The position numbers were made by a program, and so were the translations under genes. 64,000 nt of DNA from the NCBI RefSeq assembly GCF_900110185.1, contig NZ_FOCT01000015.1, positions 1-64,000 on the forward strand, written 5' to 3'. A model generated the notes under the pieces. That model was not told the origin of the DNA and did no database searches. It worked only from the letters and a program-made list of their open reading frames with translations. This DNA is from Nitrosospira multiformis (GTDB lineage: Bacteria; Pseudomonadota; Gammaproteobacteria; Burkholderiales; Nitrosomonadaceae). Positions 51,015 through 59,932 of the stretch are shown piece after piece (within the stretch, counting starts at the first letter, position 1; every line of letters starts with the position of its first letter).

Positions 51015-52873
51015 AACCGGGACCGAACAATGGCGTCGGTTTGCCAATTCGGGCAGACACGGCAAACCGCCCCTTCCTGATGTCGGCACTCTTTCTCCTG
51101 GTACTGGCATTAAGCCTGGCCGCGGCCACGCAGTACTTCGCGCACGCATTCCAGTACCACGCCGCCCTGGGCACCCATCAGAACTTTCTCTACGCACCTT
51201 GGAAGATCCTCGAGTGGGCAAAGCTGTGGCCGGACCGCTATGGGAATGAGTTTTCCATGGCGGGAAGCGTAGCCACCATGACCGCAGCCCTGGGACTGAT
51301 CCTGCTTCTAGCCTTGAAGCGCCATTTGTCAGGACCCGCCACCTCTTATCTTCATGGCTCGGCGCGCTGGGCCGGGAAAAAGGACATCATTGCCGCAGGA
51401 CTGCTGCCGCGCCGGCGCTCTTGGCTCGAGGTATTGAGAGGGCAGGGACATGGTTCCGCCTTCCGTTCCACTGGAGTCTACGTAGGTGCTTGGCTGGACA
51501 AAAGGGGGCGGCAGCACTACCTGCGACACAGCGGGCCGGAGCATGTGCTCTGCTATGCGCCGACGCGCTCAGGCAAGGGCGTGGGCCTTATCGTTCCCAC
51601 GCTTCTGTCCTGGGGGGAGAGTACGGTCATCACCGATTTGAAAGGCGAACTGTGGGAGCTGACCGCCGGGTGGAGAAAGCAATATGCGGGCAACAGGGTG
51701 TTGCGCTTCGAGCCTGCCGCGGCAAGTGGGGGCGCGCACTGGAATCCTCTGGAGGAAATCCGGCTGGATTCCGAATTCGAGGTAGGCGACGTGCAGAACC
51801 TTGCAACACTCATCGTCGATCCGGATGGAAAGGGACTGGAGAGCCACTGGCAGAAGTCCGCGCAGGCGCTCCTGGTCGGGCTCATCCTGCACGCGCTCTA
51901 TCAAGCCAGAAGCAGTGGCGGGGCAACGCCTTCTTTGTCGGATATCGATTCCCTGCTCTCGAACCCGAATCGGGATATCGGGGAATTGTGGATGGAAATG
52001 TTCCTCCTGCCGCCCTCGAGCGGGCCGAACTGCCGGATCGTGAGCGCGAGCGGACGCGACATGCTGGACCGGCCGGAAGAGGAGGGGGGTTCGGTCCTCT
52101 CCACCGCAAAATCCTATCTTTCGCTGTACCGCGATCCTGTGGTGCGCGGGAACATCAGCGACTCCCATTTCAAGATACGCGACCTCATGCACCACGAGGA
52201 TCCCGTCAGTCTCTACATCGTCACGCGTCCAACCGACAAGGCGCGGCTGCGGCCCCTGATCCGCATCCTGCTCAACATGATCGTGCGGCTGCTGGCAGAT
52301 CGAATCGAGTTCGAGGGAGGACGACCCAAGCCCGTGTACAAGCACAGGCTCCTGATGATGCTGGATGAATTCCCCAGCCTGGGAAAGCTCGAAATCCTGC
52401 AGGAGTCGCTCGCGTTCCTTGCGGGCTACGGCATCAAGTGCTACCTCATCTGCCAGGATATCAACCAGCTCAAGTCCTCCAGGACCGGCTACGGGCAGGA
52501 CGAGTCCATCACGTCCAACTGCCACATCCAGAACGCCTTCCCGCCTAACCGGGTGGAGACCGCAGAGCATCTCTCCAAGCTCACGGGACAAACCACGATT
52601 GTCAAAGAGCAGGTGACGAAGGGGGATAAACACACCTCGCGCACCCTGCAGGAAGTGCAGCGCTCTTTGTTGACTGTGGATGAGTGCCTTCGCATGCCTG
52701 GTCCCGTCAAGGGAGTGAAAGACGGGGGCGACGTGATCGAGCGCGCCGGCGACATGATCATTTACGTTGCAGGATTCCCTGCGATCTATGGGCGCCAGCC
52801 GCTCTACTTCCAGGATGCGGTCTTCCAGAAGAGGGCGGAAGTGCCGGCGCCGATGGCAAGTGACCGGCTGTAG
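51011..52873 (+). CDS. traG: TraG/VirD4-type coupling protein
   Basis: 620 residues. Two N-terminal membrane helices (LMSALFLLVLALSLAAATQY; SVATMTAALGLILLLALKRH). Walker A APTRSGKG at 183-190 followed by VGLIVPTLLSWGES, Walker B LLMMLDEFPSLGKLEI and LICQDINQLKSS. It links the relaxosome to the secretion channel. ATGA overlap with traI. Followed by traF after 94 bp. Confidence 0.94.
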   Translation: MKPGPNNGVGLPIRADTANRPFLMSALFLLVLALSLAAATQYFAHAFQYHAALGTHQNFLYAPWKILEWAKLWPDRYGNEFSMAGSVATMTAALGLILLLALKRHLSGPATSYLHGSARWAGKKDIIAAGLLPRRRSWLEVLRGQGHGSAFRSTGVYVGAWLDKRGRQHYLRHSGPEHVLCYAPTRSGKGVGLIVPTLLSWGESTVITDLKGELWELTAGWRKQYAGNRVLRFEPAAASGGAHWNPLEEIRLDSEFEVGDVQNLATLIVDPDGKGLESHWQKSAQALLVGLILHALYQARSSGGATPSLSDIDSLLSNPNRDIGELWMEMFLLPPSSGPNCRIVSASGRDMLDRPEEEGGSVLSTAKSYLSLYRDPVVRGNISDSHFKIRDLMHHEDPVSLYIVTRPTDKARLRPLIRILLNMIVRLLADRIEFEGGRPKPVYKHRLLMMLDEFPSLGKLEILQESLAFLAGYGIKCYLICQDINQLKSSRTGYGQDESITSNCHIQNAFPPNRVETAEHLSKLTGQTTIVKEQVTKGDKHTSRTLQEVQRSLLTVDECLRMPGPVKGVKDGGDVIERAGDMIIYVAGFPAIYGRQPLYFQDAVFQKRAEVPAPMASDRL

Positions 52874-52967
52874 CTTGGACATTACAATGACGAAAGCACA
52901 TCCAATGGAAAGATCAACAGAAAGATAGCGACACGTTTTTCCGTGCCAGATTAATCTGCCTTGAGAA

Positions 52968-53519
52968 ATGCTAAGAGCCAAGCCGATCATGATCATGGGT
53001 CGTGTGAGCCAAACGACAGCAGTGGCGGCACTCGGCCTGCTGGTGCTGGGGTTCATGTTCCATGCCGCAGGCCTGAGGGTCAATGTCACAAAAAGCATTC
53101 CCATTGGTCTGTACCAATTAAGCGACGTGCCGGTGCGGAAGGGGGAATACGTCATCTTTTGCCCGCCCGAGTCGACGCTGTTTGATGAAGCGCGCAGCCG
53201 CGGCTACATCGGCGCGGGTTTTTGCCCGGGAGGCTATGGATACATGATGAAGCGGGTGTGGGCGGTGGCAGGCGATGTAGTGACATGGGGCGAGGAGGGG
53301 ATTACCGTCAATGGCAAGCTTCTGCCGGCAAGCGCGCCGCGCGAAGCGGACAGCGCAGGCAGGACTCTGCCCCAGTACACGTTCTCTGACTACACACTGA
53401 AGGAGTCCGAATTGCTGCTCATGTCAGATGTGAGCTGGGCATCCTTCGATAGTCGCTACTTCGGGCCGGTGGATGCAGGAAAGATCAGGGGTGTGATCCG
53501 GCCGATGGTGACGCTCTAA
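52968..53519 (+). CDS. traF: TraF pilin-processing protease/cyclase (S26 signal-peptidase family)
   Basis: 183 residues. One N-terminal helix (AVAALGLLVLGFMFHAAGLR), a catalytic Ser in NVTKSIPIGLYQL (Ser43) and Lys95 in MMKRVWAVAGDVV, then the S26 barrel (FDSRYFGPVDAGKIRGVIRP). RK2 TraF cuts and circularises TrbC. The internal ATG at residue 8 or 10 could be the true start. It ends the transfer region; traE, traD and traC of RK2 are absent. Confidence 0.9.
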   Translation: MLRAKPIMIMGRVSQTTAVAALGLLVLGFMFHAAGLRVNVTKSIPIGLYQLSDVPVRKGEYVIFCPPESTLFDEARSRGYIGAGFCPGGYGYMMKRVWAVAGDVVTWGEEGITVNGKLLPASAPREADSAGRTLPQYTFSDYTLKESELLLMSDVSWASFDSRYFGPVDAGKIRGVIRPMVTL

Positions 53520-53576
53520 ACCGCATGCATCCTGGATCAATCAGTCCATATTCTTGCCAATCCATCCATCGGACAC

Positions 53577-53894
53577 TCACGCAATGGCCTGAATCCCCTT
53601 CTTCCTGATCACGGTCAGTAACCGCAATGCCGGACCACCCGGCTTCTTGATGCCCCGCTCCCAATCGGAGATCAGGTTCTTGCTGACATTCAGGTAACGG
53701 GCAAAGACGGGTTGCGACAGGTGTTCGCGCTCTCGCAGCTCGCGAATTTCCTCGGGTGACATGACCTGCACGGGAGCAAGGCACGACTCGTCGAACTCGC
53801 GCATGGTCTGCTTATCGACCACCCCAATCTCATGCAGAGCTTCCATCGTCTCATGGATTGCCGCGAGCCCATCACTTCGATACTTCTTCGCCAT
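53577..53894 (-). CDS. higA: HigA-type antitoxin (XRE HTH)
   Basis: 105 residues. The C-terminal HTH (LREREHLSQPVFARYLNVSK, then NLISDWERGIKKPGGPAL) is typical of antitoxins paired with HigB2-type toxins. ATG at 53894 was preferred over 53900, since GGAGG is 9 bases away. The first codons overlap the toxin stop. Toxin-first order is characteristic of hig-like operons. It likely represses the operon. Confidence 0.82.
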   Translation of the reverse strand: MAKKYRSDGLAAIHETMEALHEIGVVDKQTMREFDESCLAPVQVMSPEEIRELREREHLSQPVFARYLNVSKNLISDWERGIKKPGGPALRLLTVIRKKGIQAIA

Positions 53895-54261
53895 TTTCAT
53901 GTACCTCCGAAAACTGGTTCTTGCCGATCAACTCAGCCAACTGCTCATCCGTCAGTCCAAGGACATGGACCGCTGCCTTCTTGAACAGCACTTCCTCATC
54001 ATCCTCGATGTTGTCGCGCTCGCTCTTGGCAAAGCCGTACACGAAGAAGGCACGTCCTGCTGCGTGATAAAGAATGATGGTGCGAAAGCCTCCAGACTTG
54101 CCTCGGCCGGTCCGTGCCACCCGCTGCTTGATTACGCCTCCACCGAGGTCAGCGTCAATCTGGCCCTTCTCCGCTCGTTCAACGGCTTCAAGCAAGGCTT
54201 TATCAGGGATGCGCCGCTTACGGGCGAAGCGTTCGAACCATGCGTTCTTAAATACCCTCAC
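53872..54261 (-). CDS. higB: HigB2/RelE-type toxin
   Basis: 129 residues. The N-terminal FKNAWFERFARKRRIPDKAL and central GQIDADLGGGVIKQRVARTG followed by RGKSGGFRTIILY and AFFVYGFAKSERDNI match the RelE/HigB2 family of mRNA-cleaving toxins. It precedes its antitoxin. The pair sits just outside traF and would stabilise the plasmid. Confidence 0.82.
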   Translation of the reverse strand: MRVFKNAWFERFARKRRIPDKALLEAVERAEKGQIDADLGGGVIKQRVARTGRGKSGGFRTIILYHAAGRAFFVYGFAKSERDNIEDDEEVLFKKAAVHVLGLTDEQLAELIGKNQFSEVHENGEEVSK

Positions 54262-55114
54262 GAGGCCATCCTATCCCTCATCCGTATGCAGAATCATAAC
54301 ACATAGTGTTATATAAAGATCGTTTCATCACAAACTGCCTCTGCCTGGTCAGAGTCTAAGCTTCTGGTAGAACAAACCCGTGCAAGTTCTTCTTCGCCTC
54401 GGTTCTGCTCAAGGGGCTAGGCGAGGGGAATGATCCGTCTGGTTTTAGCCTGGTGAATTCCCAGGCTGCCCGTTTTGCAGGCAACCCGTTCGCCACAGCT
54501 ACTGGGTTGGCTCGTATACTCATACGCCAGCTCATCACTATCTTGATTAAATCTTGCTCCGCTTACTTTAGGAGGACTGCATGAATCCATATCACGGTAT
54601 CTTTCCAAATTAAGTTTTCCCCGGTTGGCGTGGATAGGTCTGTGGATAACTGCGGAAGCTTGTGTCCCAGCTTGGGTTTCTTGCATTGATCAAGAGTGTG
54701 GCACTTCCTGAGCAAGAAGCTGCTCTGCTCAAAAGAGAAACCTGGAACCCCGCTGTCTTAATCGAAGCGCTCGCAATAGAAAATGGCTTTGAAGCCAGTC
54801 AAGAAGAAACAGAAGATCGTGTGGACAGGACAACTTCGCATTAAAAACCCCGCAGCCTGTGGTTTTTTGCTAACAGAAATAGAAATCGTTTGCCCGTTCC
54901 TCGAGTTTTATTGATATCCACAATTTTTTTATGGGAATTTTAGAGAAGTTGGGAATTTTCTATTTTGAGCCCCGTCGAATAGCATACGGACAATGCTTTT
55001 CCGTCCGTAATGTGTGTTTGAAGATGTTGGTGGCCGGACCGGTAGCGTTATTTTAGCTGGTCATCAAATTGATCATATTCTTTTTAGCATCTCAATTCTG
55101 AAAGGGGGGTTATC
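54262..55114. other. 850-bp region without a firmly supported gene
   Basis: Holds the hig promoter, a weak hairpin at 54845-54869 (AAACCCCGCAG / CTGTGGTTTTTT) and a 60-codon frame at 54662-54844 with no recognised family. It may contain the right junction of the plasmid backbone, but no repeat could be matched. Confidence 0.4.
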
Positions 55115-55195
55115 ATGGAAATGGCGATTCTCGTAGTAGGTATAGGTGCCGTTGCTCTTTGGTTTTTCATGTCCAAAGATGGACGGAAAGAATAA
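55115..55195 (+). CDS. 26-residue single-helix membrane peptide
   Basis: ATG with the very strong AAAGGGGGG ribosome site encodes MEMAILVVGIGAVALWFFM followed by SKDGRKE. One hydrophobic helix and a charged cytoplasmic tail. A strong terminator follows at 55253, so this is a complete small transcription unit. No family assigned. Confidence 0.6.
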   Translation: MEMAILVVGIGAVALWFFMSKDGRKE

Positions 55196-55252
55196 TACTG
55201 ATCTGACGACGGCACTCAGAACTCGGAGTTAACCGCTCATTCAAATCAATCG

Positions 55253-55286
55253 GCCGATGCTCAAGCCAAAAGGCAAGAGCATCGGC
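55253..55286 (+). terminator. Rho-independent terminator
   Basis: GCCGATGCTC / GAGCATCGGC, a 10-bp perfect stem followed by TTCTTTGTT, 58 bp after the small membrane peptide. Confidence 0.8.
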
Positions 55287-55557
55287 TTCTTTGTTGACGT
55301 TTTACAGCAGAGAATCGAAAGTACTGTCTAAGTGACTTTTCCTCGGCTTTGATCGGCAGTTATGAGCAAGCTGTCGAAGCAAATCCCGTCGCTCCCAGGG
55401 ATCCCGTTTTGTGGCTCTAACGGTTCGGGGAAAGTGCCCTTTCACGGCTATTACAATCCAAGGCATTTACCTACTGGCTGCTTTTGTAGATGAGGTAGTC
55501 TAAGTGAGACATTCAACCTACAAAGAGTGGCATCAGAAAACAGAAAACACCAGCCAG

Positions 55558-56499
55558 CTAGTGCATAAGAATCAATAGCACATAAGCGATATAAGCTGCC
55601 AGGAGGCCGAACCCGCGCTGGCGCGAGATAACGTTGTCGCGCGGCAGGATCAACAGCACGGCCAGTGTGCCGAATATCAGTGCCACCGCGACCTTGCTGA
55701 AAGGTGCGTGGATAGGGTGAATAATGGCAGTAACGCCGACAATGGCCAGACCATTGAAAAGGTTACTGCCCAGCAAGATACCTAGTCCCACATCGTCATG
55801 CCCATGCCATCGGGAAAGCAGCGTTGTCACCAGTTCTGGCAAAGAGGTTCCGAGGGCTACCAGGGTTGCGCCGATAATGTAACCGTGTACCCCGAAGGCG
55901 GTGGCGATGCCGCTTGCACCGGTTATAAAAAAATACCCGGCGAGCAGCAGGCATGCGAGTCCCACAAGAAGGAGCAGAGATGCGTATATGGGTCGGACCG
56001 AAGATGTGTATGTCGTATCTGCCAACAGTGTTTTTTGTCGATGCCCGATTGCTTGCTTGGCAATCAAGGTCAGCCAGACTATAAACAGCGCCAGCAATAA
56101 TATGCCGTCCGCGTGCGACAATATTCCGTCAGATGCCAGCATCAGCGTGAGAATAGGCACGAACAAGGCCAGGATAAAGTCACGGCGCAATTCGAAGAGA
56201 CGGACCGGCAGCGCTCCGAACAGCAACGCAAGCCCCAGAATCAAGGCCATATTCACCACGTTGCCGCCCAGTGCATCTCCCAACCCGATTTCTGGCTTGC
56301 CTTCCAGGGCAGCCATGGTCGAAACAGTCAGTTCCGGGCTGGAAGTAGCGAAAGCTGCCAGGGAAGTAGCCATCAGAAACTTGGGTAGACGCAGCCAAAA
56401 CGTCAAACCAAGCATGCCTTTAAGAAAACACTCTCCACCGAGCGCAGCCAATGGAATGGCAGCCAGCAAAGCAAGGAGATCAGTCGTGGAGAGAGGCAC
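55558..56499 (-). CDS. CaCA-family sodium/calcium exchanger
   Basis: 313 residues, about ten membrane helices in two homologous halves. Alpha-repeat motifs are present in each: ATSSPELTVSTMAALEGKPE with GNVVNMALILGLAL, and GTSLPELVTTLLSRWHGHDD with LGSNLFNGLAIVGVTA. The conserved acidic and Asn residues of the exchanger site are intact. It exports Ca2+ or exchanges Na+ across the inner membrane. Monocistronic. Confidence 0.9.
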   Translation of the reverse strand: MPLSTTDLLALLAAIPLAALGGECFLKGMLGLTFWLRLPKFLMATSLAAFATSSPELTVSTMAALEGKPEIGLGDALGGNVVNMALILGLALLFGALPVRLFELRRDFILALFVPILTLMLASDGILSHADGILLLALFIVWLTLIAKQAIGHRQKTLLADTTYTSSVRPIYASLLLLVGLACLLLAGYFFITGASGIATAFGVHGYIIGATLVALGTSLPELVTTLLSRWHGHDDVGLGILLGSNLFNGLAIVGVTAIIHPIHAPFSKVAVALIFGTLAVLLILPRDNVISRQRGFGLLAAYIAYVLLILMH

Positions 56500-56969
56500 G
56501 GCAGTAACTTATCTTATTATTACGTGGCCTGAAGGATGTCCATACTTACGTTAATAAGACCCCATGTTCGAGGAAGCGCAATCGTGCCGAAGGGGCTTAC
56601 AGATCGCTAGAAGGGTTAGACTCACGAAACGAAAAAGCACGCTACCCCTGCTGACAATATCCGTGCTTCTGTTGGATAGACGGACACTTCACGGAGCCAA
56701 AGGAACAGAATACGAAACAGTCACCCGGATTGGGGCGCATCAAGGTCGTGCAGGTGCTGCACTCGTAGAAGAACTGACGGCATCTATAGGCATGGTCTCC
56801 AGTTTGGAGAAGCCGCAATGCGGCGGGATTTTGTTTTATTGGCTCCTTTTTAGCCTTGTTCTTTTTCTATTGTGACCTGTTTCAAGCTGTTAATGTAAGG
56901 GAAATGACAGAAGGGGCTAAGGAATGAGTGATAAAATAATGACAAATATGTTAGTTGTCACACCCTGCC
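56500..56969. other. 470-bp region with uncertain content
   Basis: An ORF at 56564-56875 ends in a hydrophobic run (GILFYWLLFSLVLFLL) but lacks a recognised family. A small hairpin GCCGC-AAT-GCGGC (56812-56824) before TTTTGTTTT may be a terminator inside it, which argues against coding. Confidence 0.35.
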
Positions 56970-57368
56970 ATGGATAACAAAAACCCGTCCCTTTCCGGGA
57001 TCAAGGTACTAGTCGTTGATGATAAAGAAGATACACTAGCCCTAACCGAGCTTATGCTGAGCTTATGCGGCGCCGAAGTAATAGCATCTCCTACTGCTGC
57101 GCAAGGACTGGAGCAGGTGCAAATGCAAAGACTCGATATCATCATAAGCGATATCAGCATGCCTCAGATGGATGGCTATCAGTTCATCCAGGCCGTACGA
57201 AACCTTCCTGCCGATAAAGGTAAACACACCCCGGCTTTGGCCTTCACCGCATTCAACGGCCCTGAGTATCGGTCTAAAGCGTTCGATGCCGGTTTCCAGG
57301 CGCATCTTTCCAAACCCGTCTCATTTGAGGTGTTAGTTGAGACCGTTGCGGGTATGATAAACACCTAG
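56970..57368 (+). CDS. receiver-domain response regulator
   Basis: 132-residue single receiver domain. VVDDKEDT acidic pair, phospho-Asp in IIISDISMPQMDG, Thr in ALAFTAF and Lys in HLSKPVS. It resembles the receiver at the C-terminus of hybrid kinases more than the Rcp1-like ones nearby. ATG at 56970 is preferred over a TTG at 56955; its ribosome site is weak. It lies 99 bp before the Rcp1-like regulator and may be co-transcribed. Confidence 0.85.
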   Translation: MDNKNPSLSGIKVLVVDDKEDTLALTELMLSLCGAEVIASPTAAQGLEQVQMQRLDIIISDISMPQMDGYQFIQAVRNLPADKGKHTPALAFTAFNGPEYRSKAFDAGFQAHLSKPVSFEVLVETVAGMINT

Positions 57369-57467
57369 TGGAGACACAATTCCCCCTTCTCTTTCTCATC
57401 TTTCCTCATTTCCCTTTTCCTGGCGCTAAAGCTGCCCACCTTGACGAAGTAGTATAGGAAAACTACC

Positions 57468-57881
57468 GTGAGGATCACGAACAAACCCATTCTCCTCGTC
57501 GAAGACGACCAGGTGGATATGATGAGAGTTACCCGTGCCCTCAAGGAAATTCATGTCATAAATCAAATCGTGCACCGGGAAAACGGCGAGGATGCGCTAA
57601 ATTACCTCCAGGATGAGAAAAGTGAGAAGCCCTGTCTCATTTTGCTCGATTTGAACATGCCCATCATGAACGGCATCGAATTCCTGCAGGCAGTGAAAAA
57701 GGATGGGAGGCTTAGAGCTATTCCTGTGGTGGTTCTGACCACCTCCGATGATCAACAGGACAAGCTAGACAGCTTCAACCTTGGTGCGGCGGGATATATG
57801 GCGAAGCCAGTCGACTACCGCCAATTCGTTGAAGTCATGCATTCCATTGATGCCTATTGGACCCTTAGCCAGATGCCGTAA
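57468..57881 (+). CDS. single-domain response regulator (Rcp1-like), copy 4
   Basis: 137 residues, GTG start preceded by AGGAAAA. EDD 12-14, phospho-Asp61 in LILLDLN, LTTS 90-93, Lys113 in AKPVD. About 80% identical by eye to the regulator at 2540-2953. A stand-alone receiver that probably passes a phosphoryl signal to another protein. Confidence 0.88.
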   Translation: MRITNKPILLVEDDQVDMMRVTRALKEIHVINQIVHRENGEDALNYLQDEKSEKPCLILLDLNMPIMNGIEFLQAVKKDGRLRAIPVVVLTTSDDQQDKLDSFNLGAAGYMAKPVDYRQFVEVMHSIDAYWTLSQMP

Positions 57882-58006
57882 TTAGCGGGGATTCAACTCA
57901 TACGTCGTTACCACAGCAGGACATTAACCGAGATTAGTATTTTAGGAGACAGAGATTCTCTTAAAATCAATAAGAGGCGAAGTGCTGGATTCCAAGGATA
58001 TACCAA

Positions 58007-58246
58007 ATGATTAGAGCAATGTGGCTTTTCCCAGCTATAGCTTTTTTGGCTTGCGAGCGGGAAGTGCCGTACGTTGACGATCCAAACAACATCATAGTCA
58101 GCGGCGAAAAGATGAGCCAAACTGATTTCCTCAACAAATATTGTATCGGGAAAGAAGACAATCCGACTTGCTCCAAAGTATTGGACGCAGCAACTAGAAA
58201 TATGTTGGATAGGGCGCGCGATCCTAATAAGAGGCGAATGAATTAG
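58007..58246 (+). CDS. small putative lipoprotein
   Basis: 79 residues. A short signal (MWLFPAIAFLAC) ends with a lipobox-like FLAC, Cys16. The mature part has NNIIVSGEKMSQTDFLNKYC, then GKEDNPTCSKVLDAATRNML. Two further Cys may form a disulphide. No family recognised. Confidence 0.5.
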   Translation: MIRAMWLFPAIAFLACEREVPYVDDPNNIIVSGEKMSQTDFLNKYCIGKEDNPTCSKVLDAATRNMLDRARDPNKRRMN

Positions 58247-58414
58247 AGTAATCCGGCTTGTCCGCCCTAGTTGTAGTCACACGTAATCGAGGATGCCGCT
58301 TGTAGACAACCCGCACCACATGGCGGTCACGCGTATCCAGGTGCGCAAATGCTGCTTACCACCTTGCGGCCATCCTTAGGATTAGCAGGTGTTTTTGCGA
58401 TATCCGAAATCCCC

Positions 58415-58855
58415 CTACTCCTCCATCAGCGCCTTCCGCTTCGCCTCCTCTGCTTCCAGCTTGGCCAGAGCCTCTGCCTGTTCTTCAGGCTTGCCGCCGA
58501 TCACCTTCACCTCGCTGGTGCCATCCATATAATGCACTCGAATCGCTGTGCATTTTCGCGTTCCATTACTGGTTTTCCCAAGGATATTTTCAAGTGCGCG
58601 CGTGACTTGCCGTCTGCTTCGAGCTTTCTCCAAATCTATAACACAGGTGCTGGGTGTCTTTTCTTTCATCCAATGCTCATCCTGTTGAGCTAAAAAACTG
58701 AAGGCTACATCAGGAAGGATTCCGTTTATCCGGTAAAAGTTCATGGGTATGCAAAGCACGCTACGTAAGATACCCGTTTTGCTGCTTATCACGATGACTT
58801 CTTTGCCCTGGGTTCGAAGTCTAAACTTCGCATTTGTTGAATGAGGTCCGGACAA
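58415..58855 (-). CDS. hypothetical protein
   Basis: 146 residues in the longest frame. The C-terminal half is the most protein-like (RRQVTRALENILGKTSNGTR, then GGKPEEQAEALAKLEAEEAK), ending in a charged helix. An internal ATG at 58669 (MKEKTPSTCV) may be the real start. No family recognised. Confidence 0.4.
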   Translation of the reverse strand: MSGPHSTNAKFRLRTQGKEVIVISSKTGILRSVLCIPMNFYRINGILPDVAFSFLAQQDEHWMKEKTPSTCVIDLEKARSRRQVTRALENILGKTSNGTRKCTAIRVHYMDGTSEVKVIGGKPEEQAEALAKLEAEEAKRKALMEE

Positions 58856-58925
58856 AATCTGAAATAAATTACTTGGAGGCCACGACCGCTACCATCTGTT
58901 CTGCAAGGAGCTTCAGCAACATCTA

Positions 58926-59831
58926 CTAATCACGTGCGAACAAGGGAAGCTTTGCGCCACAATTCCCGCAAAATCTTGCGTTCTCTTCCAGTCCTGTTGC
59001 CAGGCACACAGGGCAGGTCCGGGTGTTTGGTGGCTTTACCGCGAACCGTTGCGCAGTCATTTCTGAAGTGATAATTCCGGTTGGGACAGCAAGGATACTC
59101 CACCCCACCAGCATGGTGATTGACGTGATCGCGCGTCCCAGGTCAGTTTGAGGGGTGATATCGCCAAAGCCAACGGTTGTGACCGCTGTAATAGCGAAAT
59201 AGACCGATGTTGGAATACTGCTAAACGGAGAACTGGGACCCCCTTCTATTACATAAAGCAATGTGCCATTCAAAATCACCACGATCGCTACCACAGACAG
59301 GAAAATCAGGATCTTGCGCCTGCTCGCCATGATTGCGCTGCCCAGCACCGAGTACTCCTCCACGTACGCAGTAAGTTTCAGAAGACGAAACATTCGCAGC
59401 AATCGCAGTAGGCGAAGATCGACTAACGCATGCAGTTCCGGTATGAAAAAAGCAGCATATGTTGGAAGGATTGCAAGAAGATCTACTATCCCAAAAAAAC
59501 TCCTGGCATATCTCAGGGGATGTTTTACGCACCACAGTCGAGCTATGTATTCGATCGTAAACGCAACAGTGAAAAACCACTCCAGAGCATTCAGGATTCC
59601 ACCATATCGGTAGTTAATCTCGGAAACGCTATCGAGCATCACCACGACCACACTTAACAAGATGGCAGCGATGAGCGAAAAATCGAACCATCGCCCAGCG
59701 CGAGTCTCGGCTTCGAAGATAATTACAAAGAGACGGTCACGAAAGCCGGACTCCGGTTTCCCGAAATACGCGGCAACATCGCTTTTTGAGATCGGCCGTG
59801 GCGCAACGTTTTCCTGTTCCTGTTTTTTCAT
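58926..59831 (-). CDS. voltage-gated-type potassium channel with zinc-ribbon tail
   Basis: 301 residues, six membrane helices. An S4-like Arg-repeat helix (VDLRLLRLLRMFRLLKLTAY), the pore filter TVGFGD in ITAVTTVGFGDITPQTDLG and S6 (ITMLVGWSILAVPTGIITSE). The C-terminus has two CxxC pairs (CPVC ... CGNC), a rubredoxin-like zinc ribbon. It is a Kv-type tetrameric K+ channel. Monocistronic, with AAAAAACAGG-type weak leader. Confidence 0.88.
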   Translation of the reverse strand: MKKQEQENVAPRPISKSDVAAYFGKPESGFRDRLFVIIFEAETRAGRWFDFSLIAAILLSVVVVMLDSVSEINYRYGGILNALEWFFTVAFTIEYIARLWCVKHPLRYARSFFGIVDLLAILPTYAAFFIPELHALVDLRLLRLLRMFRLLKLTAYVEEYSVLGSAIMASRRKILIFLSVVAIVVILNGTLLYVIEGGPSSPFSSIPTSVYFAITAVTTVGFGDITPQTDLGRAITSITMLVGWSILAVPTGIITSEMTAQRFAVKPPNTRTCPVCLATGLEENARFCGNCGAKLPLFARD

Positions 59832-59932
59832 AAATAAGTCTTAAAGAGTAAAAGACATTCAAGCTGTTACCGGTTCTCTTTGTCCAATGTTTCCTGCATG
59901 GATAATAAAAAATTTAGGCATACGAGTGACCC

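Noticed and set aside
51569..53155. 528-codon minus-strand frame opposite traG
   Set aside because: Antisense shadow of traG and traF; no domain recognisable.
54662..54844. 60-codon ORF after the hig region
   Set aside because: No recognisable family, GTG start without a convincing ribosome site, and lies in junction DNA.
56564..56875. 103-codon ORF ending in a hydrophobic run
   Set aside because: Contains a hairpin with T-run and lacks any family resemblance; too weak to call.
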